Shown piece after piece: positions 1 through 7,968 of a stretch of 64,000 nucleotides of DNA. The DNA lies in NCBI RefSeq assembly GCF_025717605.1, contig NZ_JAJIRQ010000004.1:132804-196803 (forward strand), written 5' to 3'. How positions within the stretch are numbered: the stretch's first letter is position 1; each line of letters starts with the position of its first letter. Both the position numbers and the translations under genes were made by a program. The notes beneath the pieces were generated by a model that did not search any database, was not told where the DNA came from, and was given only the letters and a program-made list of their open reading frames with translations. Origin of the DNA: Paucibacter sp. TC2R-5. Its GTDB lineage: Bacteria; Pseudomonadota; Gammaproteobacteria; Burkholderiales; Burkholderiaceae_C.

Positions 1-438
1 GGCCAGGGCTCGGCGCTGCTCCATCTGCACACCGCCCGCCTGATTGACCGGCCTGTCCACCACAAACGCGCCCGGGTAAAGCAGGATTTGCTTCAGCTTG
101 GGGTAGTAGCCGCGGCGCGCGCCCAAGAGCGGCAAGCAGGCCTGGGCGGCGATGCTGACGCGCATTTCATCGGTGACCGTCAGGCCGCCGCAACCCAAGA
201 TGGGTTTTTCGGCCAGAAACACCTGGATATCCTGCTTCAGGCGCATTTGCAGGTTGGCCGGCAGGCGCTGGAACAAGGGCATGCGCCGCCGCAAAATGCG
301 CCGCCAGGCTTGGGGGAAGGGCTGTTCCCGCAGCTTTTGGCGGCGCCGGCGCTGCAATAGCGGGCCGCCGGCCAGCCAGCCGATCAGGCCCAAGCCAAAG
401 GCGATGGTGAGCAACAGTGGCAGGGCGTTGATGTCCAT
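1..438 (-). CDS. mtfA: MtfA-type zinc peptidase (M90 family), N-terminal part, cut by the window edge
   Basis: 146 codons are visible from an ATG at 438 and the frame runs open off position 1. The start has a hydrophobic segment (residues about 3-21), then an Arg-rich linker and the family signature region with a conserved 'GCGGL' stretch and 'LLYPGAF' near the cut. In Enterobacteria MtfA is a zinc metallopeptidase that interacts with the glucose-PTS repressor Mlc. The HExxH zinc site would lie beyond the edge, so activity cannot be judged. The N-terminal membrane helix is typical of the proteobacterial versions. It is divergent from the MFS gene with about 64 bases between the starts. Confidence 0.75.
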   Translation of the reverse strand, partial: MDINALPLLLTIAFGLGLIGWLAGGPLLQRRRRQKLREQPFPQAWRRILRRRMPLFQRLPANLQMRLKQDIQVFLAEKPILGCGGLTVTDEMRVSIAAQACLPLLGARRGYYPKLKQILLYPGAFVVDRPVNQAGGVQMEQRRALA

Positions 439-502
439 GGCTCACCACATGGGCGCGTTTGTGTTGATTGCAAGGGTGACTCAATGCCTTAGGCTTGGGG
501 TC

Positions 503-1693
503 ATGCAAAGCCCCAGCTCACTCACCACAGCGCGGCCACTACAGGCTTGGCAAGTCATCGTGGGCGGCATCTGCGGCCTGATTCTGACCATAGGCTTGGC
601 GCGCTTTGCCTACACGCCCTTGCTGCCCCTGATGCAGGTGCAGGCGGGCTTGTCCGATGTGGCAGGCGGTTGGCTGGCCTCGATCAATTACCTCGGTTAT
701 ATGAGCGGCGCGCTGCTGGCTGCCTGGATTGATGATGCCCGGCTGCGCCAGCGCCTCTACAGCGGCGGGCTGATCTTGAGCTTGGTTGTCACCGCACTGA
801 TGGGCCTCAGTGGCAACTTCTGGGTCTGGGCCCTATCGCGTTACCTGGGCGGCTTGTGCGGCGCGGCTGGCATGTTGCTGGGTTCCGGCCTGGTGCTGAA
901 TTGGTTGATGCGCCATGGTCGCCGGCCCGAGCTGGGCCTGCATTTCACCGGCCTGGGGCTGGGCATTGTGGTGTCGGCGCTGGGTGCCTTTGTGATGAGC
1001 GGGCTGTTGATGACTTGGGCGCAGCAATGGTTGGGCTTTGCGAGCCTGGGCCTGCTGTTTTTGCTGCCTGCTTGGGCCTGGCGGCCGCCAGTGCCCCCCG
1101 CCCTGACCGGCACACATGCGGCGCCGAGTGCCCCGTCTAGGCGCTGGATGGGTTTGATGACCTTGATGTATTTTTGTGCAGGTTGGGGCTTTGTGATCAG
1201 TGCCACCTTTACCGTTGCCATCGTCGAGCGCCAACCCTTGCTGGCGGGCCAAGGCCCCTGGGCCTGGGCGCTGGTGGGTCTGGCCGCCACGCCGGCGGTG
1301 TTCTTGTGGGACAAGCTGGCCCGCCGCTGGAGCGAGCTGACGGCCTTGCTGCTGGCTTTCGCGCTGCAGACGCTGTCGGTGCTCTTGCCGGCCTGGTCCA
1401 ACAGCCTGGGCGCCGCGCTGGCGGGTGCCTTTTTGTACGGCGCAACCTTTATCGGCATTGTCAGCCTGACCTTGGCCTTGGTCGGCCGCCGCGCCCCCAA
1501 CAACCCCGGCAAGGCGATGGCCAGGCTGACGCTCAGCTACGGATTGGCGCAGGTCTGTGCGCCGGCTTTGGCGGGGGCTATGGCGCAGGCCAGCGGCAGC
1601 TATCGCGGCGCGCTGTGGATCACGGCGGCGGTGCTGTTCTTGGGCATGGGCTTGTTGCTGCTGTTGCTGCGCGAAGTCGCGCAAAACCCTTGA
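503..1693 (+). CDS. MFS transporter, YbfB/YjiJ family
   Basis: 396-residue integral membrane protein with about 12 hydrophobic segments. It begins 'MQSPSSLTT' and quickly enters a first helix with the 'GLARFAYTPLLPLMQ' motif typical of the YbfB/YjiJ branch of the major facilitator superfamily. The N-half has the family's 'YLGYMSGA' and 'RYLGGLCGAAG' glycine-rich helices. The substrate is unknown for the family; some relatives are thought to export sugars or drugs. The reading frame is open further upstream, but that part is antisense to mtfA and not membrane-like, so the ATG at 503 is preferred. Confidence 0.8.
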   Translation: MQSPSSLTTARPLQAWQVIVGGICGLILTIGLARFAYTPLLPLMQVQAGLSDVAGGWLASINYLGYMSGALLAAWIDDARLRQRLYSGGLILSLVVTALMGLSGNFWVWALSRYLGGLCGAAGMLLGSGLVLNWLMRHGRRPELGLHFTGLGLGIVVSALGAFVMSGLLMTWAQQWLGFASLGLLFLLPAWAWRPPVPPALTGTHAAPSAPSRRWMGLMTLMYFCAGWGFVISATFTVAIVERQPLLAGQGPWAWALVGLAATPAVFLWDKLARRWSELTALLLAFALQTLSVLLPAWSNSLGAALAGAFLYGATFIGIVSLTLALVGRRAPNNPGKAMARLTLSYGLAQVCAPALAGAMAQASGSYRGALWITAAVLFLGMGLLLLLLREVAQNP

Positions 1694-1708
1694 GCTGAAA
1701 AAACGCGA

Positions 1709-3382
1709 TCAAGGCTCGACCGGCACAAGCCCGCTGCGCCTGGCCCAGCCGGGTAGGCGGCGTTCCATGGCGGTGACGATTGCAGCGTGCCGGGCGCGTG
1801 CAAACGCTTCATCGCTGAGCCCGGCAGCGGGCTTTGTCGCGGGCATAGTGCGCGCCAAAATCTTCGCCCTGGGTGCGTTGCTGGCGCTGGCACTGGCCGT
1901 TGGCATGACGCGTAGCGCGTAAATGTCGCTGCGGTTATTGCTGTCTTGGCCGGACAGGGCCAGCACGGGCAAGAAGCCGCCTCTGCTGCCGACCAGACCT
2001 TGATAGTCGCCCAGAAAGAGCCCGCGCGCATCGGCCGCCTGGGCCATGTCGAAGGGGCTCCAGATTTTGGTTTCGACCCAGTTGACGCCGTTGCGCGAGC
2101 TTAGCAACCAGGCGCCGGCGAGCAAGGTCGAGGCGTCGGCGGTGTCGGCGCGCAAATCGTAGTGGCTGATGGCAACGAGGCCATCGGCATTGACGGCCAC
2201 CGCCGGCGTGAAGGCGGCCACATTGGGGTCGCGGTTGATCGCGACCGGCGCCGACCAGCTGAGGCCGCCGTCGCTCGAATGCGCGACAGCAATCGCATCG
2301 CGCAGGCCGCCGCTGAAGCGAGCATCCTGCCAGGTCAGCCACAAGCTGCCGGCGAGACCAACGGCGATGGAGGCCAGCGTCGCGCCGTCCCGAATAGCCT
2401 TGCCGGTTTGCGGGTCGCGGGCGCCAACGGCCTGGACATCGCTGATGCGAATCGGCGCCGACCAAGTCAGGCCTTTGTCACTGGAGCGCAGCACGCCTAA
2501 CCAGCTACTCGACTGAGCGCCGACCGTGTCGATTTGTGTGAACAGATTGACCAACGTGCCGTCTTGCAGCACGACGATGCGGTTGCCTATGGTCTGGCTG
2601 ATGCCGCCACTGACGCTGGGGCTGTAGATGATGCGGGCCTGCTCCCAACTGGCGCCACTGTCGATCGAACGGGCCAGCAGCGTCGGCCCGAAATTCGTCG
2701 CTTCCAAGCGGTCCCAAACGGCGTAAACATAGCGCGCATCGGTCGGGTCGGCGGTCAGTGTGTTCTTGTCGTTAAAGAGCGTCTCGCCGTCGCGCAAGAG
2801 CGTGGCCGGCGTGCTCCAGCTCAGGCCGCCATCGACTGAGCGGCTGGCCAGCAGGGCCGAGCTGGCGCCTGGCGTGAAGGAAGTGCCGGTGAAGGCCAGC
2901 GCCATCGAATACATCACGCCGCTGGGGCCTATATCGACCCAGGGGTCGCTGGCGCGCTCGTAGTCACCGCTGCTCCCTGTTGCCGCGCCGCCGCAGCGCG
3001 AGAAGGGCAAGAGGTGGCGGGTCCAGGTGTTGCCGGCGTCGCTCGACACGGCGGTGACCAAGGCGCGCGCGCCGCCATTGCTCCAGCGGTCTTGCTGCCA
3101 GGCGCTGATCAATACATTGGGATTGCCGGGGTGGGCGGCGACGAAGGGTTCGACCTCCGCATTGGCGTACAAGCTGCCGCCACTCGTGCCACCGGTGCAG
3201 CCTGCGGCGACCGGGCTGTCGGCGCTGATGCGCGTGCTGGGCAGCGCAGGGGCGGGGTTTGGCGCGGGGGCCGGTGCAGGTGCCGGAGTACTGGCATCGC
3301 CGCCACCTCCGCCGCCGCAGCTACTCAGGCCCAAGCCGGCAAGCGCCAAGGCCGCGAGGCCGACACATCTGTGCAAACTCAT
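1709..3382 (-). CDS. Surface or periplasmic lipoprotein with five Asp-box (BNR) repeats, sialidase-like fold
   Basis: 557 residues. The signal peptide ends in a lipobox (LSSC, Cys22), followed by a Gly run and an Ala-Pro linker. Five Asp-boxes (SxDxGxxW) are regularly spaced near residues 113, 182, 239, 300 and 369, so the chain should fold as a six-bladed beta-propeller. I see no clear FRIP motif and cannot place the arginine triad of true sialidases, so glycosidase activity is unproven; it may only bind sugars. The start was chosen because the ATG at 3382 has GGGAGA a few bases upstream and begins the signal peptide; an upstream in-frame start would spoil it. Confidence 0.75.
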   Translation of the reverse strand: MSLHRCVGLAALALAGLGLSSCGGGGGGDASTPAPAPAPAPNPAPALPSTRISADSPVAAGCTGGTSGGSLYANAEVEPFVAAHPGNPNVLISAWQQDRWSNGGARALVTAVSSDAGNTWTRHLLPFSRCGGAATGSSGDYERASDPWVDIGPSGVMYSMALAFTGTSFTPGASSALLASRSVDGGLSWSTPATLLRDGETLFNDKNTLTADPTDARYVYAVWDRLEATNFGPTLLARSIDSGASWEQARIIYSPSVSGGISQTIGNRIVVLQDGTLVNLFTQIDTVGAQSSSWLGVLRSSDKGLTWSAPIRISDVQAVGARDPQTGKAIRDGATLASIAVGLAGSLWLTWQDARFSGGLRDAIAVAHSSDGGLSWSAPVAINRDPNVAAFTPAVAVNADGLVAISHYDLRADTADASTLLAGAWLLSSRNGVNWVETKIWSPFDMAQAADARGLFLGDYQGLVGSRGGFLPVLALSGQDSNNRSDIYALRVMPTASASASNAPRAKILARTMPATKPAAGLSDEAFARARHAAIVTAMERRLPGWARRSGLVPVEP

Positions 3383-3423
3383 GGCAGTCTCCCATTGGCA
3401 TGCAGCGCCCCAAAGGCGCATTT

Positions 3424-4413
3424 TCAATCGTCGGCGCCTTCTTCCTTGCTGCGCTCATTTTCGCTGTTTGGCTGTGCCGCCATGGGCGCGCGCTCTTCGG
3501 CAGCTTTCTTTCTGCGCTTGCTGGTTTTGTCCTTGCGGGCTTCTTCGGCTGCGTCGGCGGCCGCCGACCATTGCTTGAACTCGTCCGGCGTCTCCAGCGT
3601 GATGCGCCCGAGTATGCATTGGCGGAATTCGTAAATCAGCACCTCGGCGGCTTTTTGCAAATTGACGCGGCCGCCGCTGAGCATGGCGCCGCGTTTGCGG
3701 CCGATGGCGGTCAGTAACTCCTCGTCGCTCAGGCCGGCCACATCGCCGAGCTTGTAGCGCTCTTCCACCTGGCCGGCATAGTGCTGGCGCAAGCGTGCCA
3801 ATAGCTCCAAGGCCACCTCTTCTTCTTCAAAGGCATTGCGGCCAATCGCGCCACTGGCGGCCAGGTTGTAGCCGCTTTCTTCGATCGTGATGCGGGGCCA
3901 CAGCATGCCGGGCGTGTCGAAGAGGTAGAAATCATTCTCCAGCACGATCTTCTGTTCGATCTTGGTGATGCCGGGCTCGTCGCCGGTCTTGGCGATGCGC
4001 TTGGTCGTGATGGTGTTGATCAGCGTGGACTTGCCCACGTTCGGAATGCCGCAGATCAACACCCGCACCGGCTTGACCATGCCACCACGCAGCGGCGCCA
4101 ACTCGCGGCAGGCCTTGATCAAAGCTTGGGCGGGCGCTTTGATCGAGGCGTCCAGGCCAATTGCGCGCGTGTCGGGCAAGGCGTTGTAATGGTCCAGCCA
4201 CATGGCGGTGCGCTCGGGGTCGGCCAGGTCTTGCTTGTTCAGCAGCTTGAGCGTGGGCTTGCCCTCGGTCAGCTTGGCCAGCAGCGGGTTGGCGCTGGAG
4301 CCGGGCAGGCGCGCGTCCAGCAGCTCGATCACCACGTCGAGGCCGGCCTTCATGCGATCGTTGATCGCATTGCGGGTCGAGTTCATATGCCCGGGGAACC
4401 AGTGGATGGCCAT
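3424..4413 (-). CDS. ylqF: Ribosome biogenesis GTPase YlqF/RbgA
   Basis: 329 residues. A circularly permuted GTPase: the G4 motif NKQD (59-62) comes before the P-loop GIPNVGKST (122-130) and the G3 motif DTPG (166-169). The N-terminus 'MAIHWFPGHM' is the RbgA/YlqF hallmark. The family helps late assembly of the 50S subunit. The C-terminus ends in a Lys/Arg/Glu-rich tail, probably disordered and RNA-binding, which is longer than in Firmicutes. It is divergent from the cold-shock gene and lies upstream of the lipoprotein gene on the same strand. Confidence 0.9.
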   Translation of the reverse strand: MAIHWFPGHMNSTRNAINDRMKAGLDVVIELLDARLPGSSANPLLAKLTEGKPTLKLLNKQDLADPERTAMWLDHYNALPDTRAIGLDASIKAPAQALIKACRELAPLRGGMVKPVRVLICGIPNVGKSTLINTITTKRIAKTGDEPGITKIEQKIVLENDFYLFDTPGMLWPRITIEESGYNLAASGAIGRNAFEEEEVALELLARLRQHYAGQVEERYKLGDVAGLSDEELLTAIGRKRGAMLSGGRVNLQKAAEVLIYEFRQCILGRITLETPDEFKQWSAAADAAEEARKDKTSKRRKKAAEERAPMAAQPNSENERSKEEGADD

Positions 4414-4659
4414 TGTTCTTGTGTCTTTCTAAAGCGCGAGCTCGTTGTCGCAGGCTGTCGCGGCCAGGTGGCCGGACGAATTCAAGAGCCGATTGTCGCG
4501 GGTCGGCGCCTGAAACATTGCTTACCTGTTGTTGCATCGTTGCCGCGCTGCCGCTGCAAGATGGTGGCACAGGTAAAAATGAGAGGCGCCCCCAATGGGC
4601 TAGGCCTCGCTCCTAAGGCTCAAAGAGGTCAGGGGGTTTCAGAGTGAGTGAGGTCCATC

Positions 4660-5067
4660 ATGCGTTTTGAAGGCAATCTGACGGTCTGGCATATCGATCG
4701 AGGCTATGGCGCGGTCACGCCCGATCAAGGCGGGCAAGAACTGTTTATTCACGTCTCGGCCTTCCCGCCCGAGGGGCCGCAGCCGGTCGTGGGTGAGCGG
4801 CTGAGCTTCGAAGTTGTGAGCGGACGCAACAATCAGAAACAGGCCTGCCGTGTGCAGAGACTCAAATCCAGCATGGCAACGCCGCCGGCCTTGGCGCCTG
4901 CGCGCAGTCACGCCCGGCGGCCACCACTTAAATCGGAGCGCCCGACCTTGGCCTATGTCTTGCTGGGTTTGGCGCTGGCGGCCGGCGTGCTGAGCTGGTT
5001 TGAGTTCAGCCAAGCGGATGGGCGGCACTTCGCCCGCCTGGTGAACAGCAGCACTACCTTGCGCTGA
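4660..5067 (+). CDS. Cold-shock domain protein with a single C-terminal membrane helix
   Basis: 135 residues. Residues 1-65 form a cold-shock (OB-fold) domain: 'GNLTVWHIDRGYGAVTP' corresponds to the RNP1 region and 'ELFIHVSAFP' to RNP2. Then comes a basic linker and one hydrophobic helix ('LAYVLLGLALAAGVLSW', about residues 101-118) with a short tail. It resembles the proteins in which a cold-shock domain precedes a DUF1294 membrane domain, but most of DUF1294 is missing. An in-frame GTG lies four codons upstream; the ATG at 4660 with AGG about 7 bases ahead is preferred. Nucleic-acid binding near the membrane is inferred. Confidence 0.7.
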   Translation: MRFEGNLTVWHIDRGYGAVTPDQGGQELFIHVSAFPPEGPQPVVGERLSFEVVSGRNNQKQACRVQRLKSSMATPPALAPARSHARRPPLKSERPTLAYVLLGLALAAGVLSWFEFSQADGRHFARLVNSSTTLR

Positions 5068-5086
5068 GCCTGTACCGTCGGTCGGT

Positions 5087-5596
5087 TCAGTCCGTGTGCT
5101 TGCCCCAGGGCAGTGAAGCGGCCTTGCGGTCCGCGCCCTTGCGGGTTCGCAGTACCGCATCAAAAGCCTGATTGGCGCCGTTGACGACGCTGGTGAGCAG
5201 ACCCACGACGTCCTCTTGGCTGAGTGCATCGGCATCACGCCGAAACTGTTTGATGGCCATGGCCAGCATCTCGCGTGAGACCGCCGGGTGAGTGACGACC
5301 ACCGCCTGCATCGCGTTGAAAAGATCGGGGAAACGCCCGCACAAGGCCTTGATGCGGCGCAATGACTGGGCCGGCGTGCTGCGCCCGCCTGGGGCGATCC
5401 AGCTCAACTCCTCGTCGGCTGCCTTGAGGCTGAGCTCAAGGCAGCGGATGCGGGTCAGCAGGTATTCGGTATCGCGCGCCTCGACCGCTTGCAACTCGGC
5501 CTCATCATCGCTCTCGGCCTCGAAGTAGCGCTGATGCACCATGGTGGCCAGGGCGGCCTCCAGTTCGGGCAGGGTGAGGCGGCGTGCTGCATCCAT
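5087..5596 (-). CDS. Hypothetical protein, helical, 169 residues
   Basis: Not recognised. No signal peptide or membrane segment. The N-terminal half is rich in Glu/Ala/Leu and likely helical ('ELEAALATMVHQRYFEAESDDEAEL'), and the C-terminal half is Arg/Asp/Ala-rich. The start codon ATG at 5596 gives 'MDAARRLTLPELEAAL'. It is convergent with the cold-shock gene and lies about 70 bases downstream of the TonB-domain gene on the same strand. It could belong to that transcript. Codon use looks like its neighbours. Confidence 0.6.
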   Translation of the reverse strand: MDAARRLTLPELEAALATMVHQRYFEAESDDEAELQAVEARDTEYLLTRIRCLELSLKAADEELSWIAPGGRSTPAQSLRRIKALCGRFPDLFNAMQAVVVTHPAVSREMLAMAIKQFRRDADALSQEDVVGLLTSVVNGANQAFDAVLRTRKGADRKAASLPWGKHTD

Positions 5597-5665
5597 AGGG
5601 GCTGTGGTCTAGCGACTTGATCGCTGTATTTCGGCCTCTGGGTGCAGGACTTGAGCGCCCGGCAA

Positions 5666-6007
5666 TCAATCTTCGTTATTGAACACCAGCTTGACTTCGT
5701 GCGACTGCTTTTCGCCGCTGGCTTCAAAGCGCCAGTCCATCAAGGCGCGGGTGACGGCCTTGTCGAAGACCTTGCGCGGCTGCGCTTCCAGGATGTCAAC
5801 GCCGGTAACGGCACCTTCCGCATCAATCGACATCTTGGCTTTGACCACGCCATTGGAAACCGAGGCCTTGGCGGCTTCGGCTGGAAACTCGGGCGGCACT
5901 TTCTTCATGATCTTTGGCGCGGCCGCTTGGGCGCTGAAGGCTAGGGCCAGGCCGGTGCAGAAGAGGGTGGCGGCGCGTGTCAGGGTCGAGCTTGTAGTCT
6001 TGGACAT
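5666..6007 (-). CDS. Stand-alone TonB C-terminal domain protein, periplasmic
   Basis: 113 residues. A signal peptide (about 1-28, ending AFSAQA) is followed directly by a TonB-family C-terminal domain, including 'PPEFPAEAAKASVSNGVVKAKMSIDAEG' near its start (residues about 38 on) and 'VTRALMDWRFEASG' near its end. The usual N-terminal inner-membrane anchor and Pro-rich spacer of TonB are absent, so it cannot couple to ExbB/ExbD in the classical way. It sits just downstream of a chemoreceptor gene on the same strand (60 bases between). The role is unknown; binding to an outer-membrane receptor or peptidoglycan is possible. Confidence 0.75.
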   Translation of the reverse strand: MSKTTSSTLTRAATLFCTGLALAFSAQAAAPKIMKKVPPEFPAEAAKASVSNGVVKAKMSIDAEGAVTGVDILEAQPRKVFDKAVTRALMDWRFEASGEKQSHEVKLVFNNED

Positions 6008-6067
6008 GATGATTTTCTAGAACAGGGAAAGGAAAAAAGGGGAAGGGAAATAAAGGGAGTGCTGGCC

Positions 6068-7627
6068 TTAGGCCAAGGCGTCGGCCGCTCGGAAGAAGCC
6101 AACGGCGTCCAGCAGGCGGGAGGAGCTGTTCTTCAAGGCGTCGGTGGAGCGACCCAGGTCGTCTACCAGCGTGGTGTTTTGCTGAGTGGCACGGTCCAAC
6201 TCGTTCATCGCGTTATTGACCACGCCCACACCGGCCGCTTGCTCATGAGCGGAGTGCGAGATTTCCTCGATCAGCTGGCCCATATTGTTGACCTCGTCGA
6301 CGACGCTGCGGATGGTGATGCCAGCGTTGTTGACCAGAGCAGTGCCGTTCTCGACCTTGACCGAGGATTCCTGGATCAAGACCTTGATTTCTTTGGCCGC
6401 CGAAGCCGAGCGCGAAGCCAGGGCGCGCACCTCGGAGGCGACCACCGCGAAGCCGCGGCCATGCTCACCCGCGCGCGCCGCTTCCACCGCCGCGTTCAGC
6501 GCCAGGATATTGGTTTGGAATGCGATGCCGTCGATCACGCCGATGATGTCGCCGATCTTCTTCGAGCTGGCGCTGATGTCTTCCATCGTCGCGACCACTT
6601 TGGAGACGACCGCGCCACCCGCCGTAGCGGACTGGCGGGCCTTGGTGGCGATGTCGGCGGCCCGGCGCGTAAGGTCGCTGGCGCCGTTCAAGTTGGCGGC
6701 AATCTGTTCCACCGAGGCGGCAGTGTTTTGCAGGCTGGCGGCGGAACGGGCGGTGCGGTCGGACAGATTGACATTGCTGTCAGCGATATCAGACGAGTTC
6801 TGCACCACTTCGCCGGCGGCTTCGCTGACGCTATTGACCACGCCCGACAAGGCGCGCTGCATTTCCTGCATCGCGCGGAGCATCTGCGAGAGCTCGTCCT
6901 GGCCATGTGCCTGAATGACTTGCGTGAGGTCGCCGGCGGCGATGGCCTCGGCAGCGGCCTGCGCTTGCTGTGCCGGCAGCACGATGGAGCGGGCAATCAC
7001 CAAGCCGCCGCCGATGCCGATCACCGCTGCGACCGCCACCAACACTGCGGTCAGGAGTACCGAGGAGCGCGCCAACTCGCCGCCACTGACGGCCAGGTCA
7101 CGCGCGGAGTCGAACTGCAGGTCGACCAGGCCTTTGAGGCCGTCTTGATAGCTTTGCTGGGCCGGGCGCACGTCGGTGATCAGGCTCTCGCGTGCCTCGT
7201 CCGGGCTGCCGTCCTTTTGAATCTTTTGGAACTTGGCCACGGCGGCGAAGAACTTGGCCTGGTTGGCCCGCACTTGACTGATCAGCTCTTTTTCCTTGCT
7301 GCCGTCGAGGCTTGCTTCCAAGGCGCTCAGCTGCTTTTCACTCTCTTGCAGCGCGCCTTCGATGGCGGCTTTTTGCTTCTTGATCTGGCGCGCTTCGTCG
7401 AGCAGCAGCAGGTCGCGGGAAGCACGTGCGATCACATTGACTTGACCTTCTAGCCCATTGGCCGAGGCAATCTTGACCAGGCTGATATTGGCCGTGTGGT
7501 CCAGATCCTTGGCCAGGTGGCTGGCGGTGCCGGCGCCGTAGCTGCCAATCGCGACCAGCAGCAAAATCAGCAGGCCATAGCTGACCGCCAGGCGCTGGCT
7601 GATGCGTAGTTTCGTCAGTAGATTCAT
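6068..7627 (-). CDS. Methyl-accepting chemotaxis protein
   Basis: 519 residues. TM1 is at about 11-30. A periplasmic four-helix-bundle ligand domain spans about 31-187, and TM2 is near 188-209. A HAMP segment follows, then a long cytoplasmic coiled-coil with the invariant hairpin tip '[28 protein letters not shown]'. The tip binds CheW/CheA. No C-terminal CheR-docking pentapeptide (NWxxF) is present; the end is 'FFRAADALA'. No chemotaxis or flagellar genes are nearby, so it is a solitary receptor whose ligand cannot be read from sequence. Confidence 0.93.
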   Translation of the reverse strand: MNLLTKLRISQRLAVSYGLLILLLVAIGSYGAGTASHLAKDLDHTANISLVKIASANGLEGQVNVIARASRDLLLLDEARQIKKQKAAIEGALQESEKQLSALEASLDGSKEKELISQVRANQAKFFAAVAKFQKIQKDGSPDEARESLITDVRPAQQSYQDGLKGLVDLQFDSARDLAVSGGELARSSVLLTAVLVAVAAVIGIGGGLVIARSIVLPAQQAQAAAEAIAAGDLTQVIQAHGQDELSQMLRAMQEMQRALSGVVNSVSEAAGEVVQNSSDIADSNVNLSDRTARSAASLQNTAASVEQIAANLNGASDLTRRAADIATKARQSATAGGAVVSKVVATMEDISASSKKIGDIIGVIDGIAFQTNILALNAAVEAARAGEHGRGFAVVASEVRALASRSASAAKEIKVLIQESSVKVENGTALVNNAGITIRSVVDEVNNMGQLIEEISHSAHEQAAGVGVVNNAMNELDRATQQNTTLVDDLGRSTDALKNSSSRLLDAVGFFRAADALA

Positions 7628-7968
7628 TTATCGGGACCCTCGTCAACGATTGTTTCTTTTTGGCGCCTTTGGCACCTCTTCGGCAATTTGTGCGCTTTCG
7701 GCCCGGCTTGCTCAAGACTTGAGAGCTTGTCGCTCGCCGCACATTGGCTTCGTGAAATTTGACGCATTTCAGAGTCGGCAGTGCAGGTCTGGCTTGAGGC
7801 TGTCGGCGCCAAAAAACGCGGCAGAGGCAGTGTCGGAGGGTTTGACTGTTTTGTGACCAAAGCTATCCGCCACATGCGTGACAAAGTACCCGCTTGGTGC
7901 GGGGGAAACCCCCGAATGGGGGCTTGCGCGCAGCGGCGCTTGGCTGGGAGGCCGGGCGCAGCCGGGTT
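7628..7968. other. 341-base intergenic region between chemoreceptor and triheme cytochrome genes
   Basis: No convincing gene is present; the reading frames here lack family resemblance and ribosome binding sites. The part nearest 7627 should hold the chemoreceptor promoter, and a sigma-28-like candidate is listed separately. The part nearest 7969 receives the end of the cytochrome operon. A short GC hairpin with arms CGGGGG/CCCCCG at 7900-7914 lies there and could serve as a weak terminator, although no U-run follows it. Confidence 0.6.
7695..7722 (-). promoter_or_regulatory. Sigma-28-like (flagellar/chemotaxis) promoter candidate
   Basis: Read on the minus strand: TCAAGTCT, 12 bases, GCCGAAAG. 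This is close to the FliA consensus TAAAGTTT-N11-GCCGATAA, with a spacer one base longer. It would start transcription about 60 bases before the chemoreceptor ATG. The -35 part lies inside a perfect small palindrome (CTCAAGACTTGAG), which weakens the call because that could equally be an operator or chance. Confidence 0.35.

Noticed and set aside
152-502. N-terminal extension of the MFS gene
   Set aside because: It is antisense to mtfA, Arg-rich and not membrane-like; the ATG at 503 starts a proper transporter N-terminus.
7626-7635. CCCGATAA, like a sigma-28 -10, directly in front of the chemoreceptor ATG
   Set aside because: It would place the transcription start inside the gene. The box at 7695-7722 is better placed.
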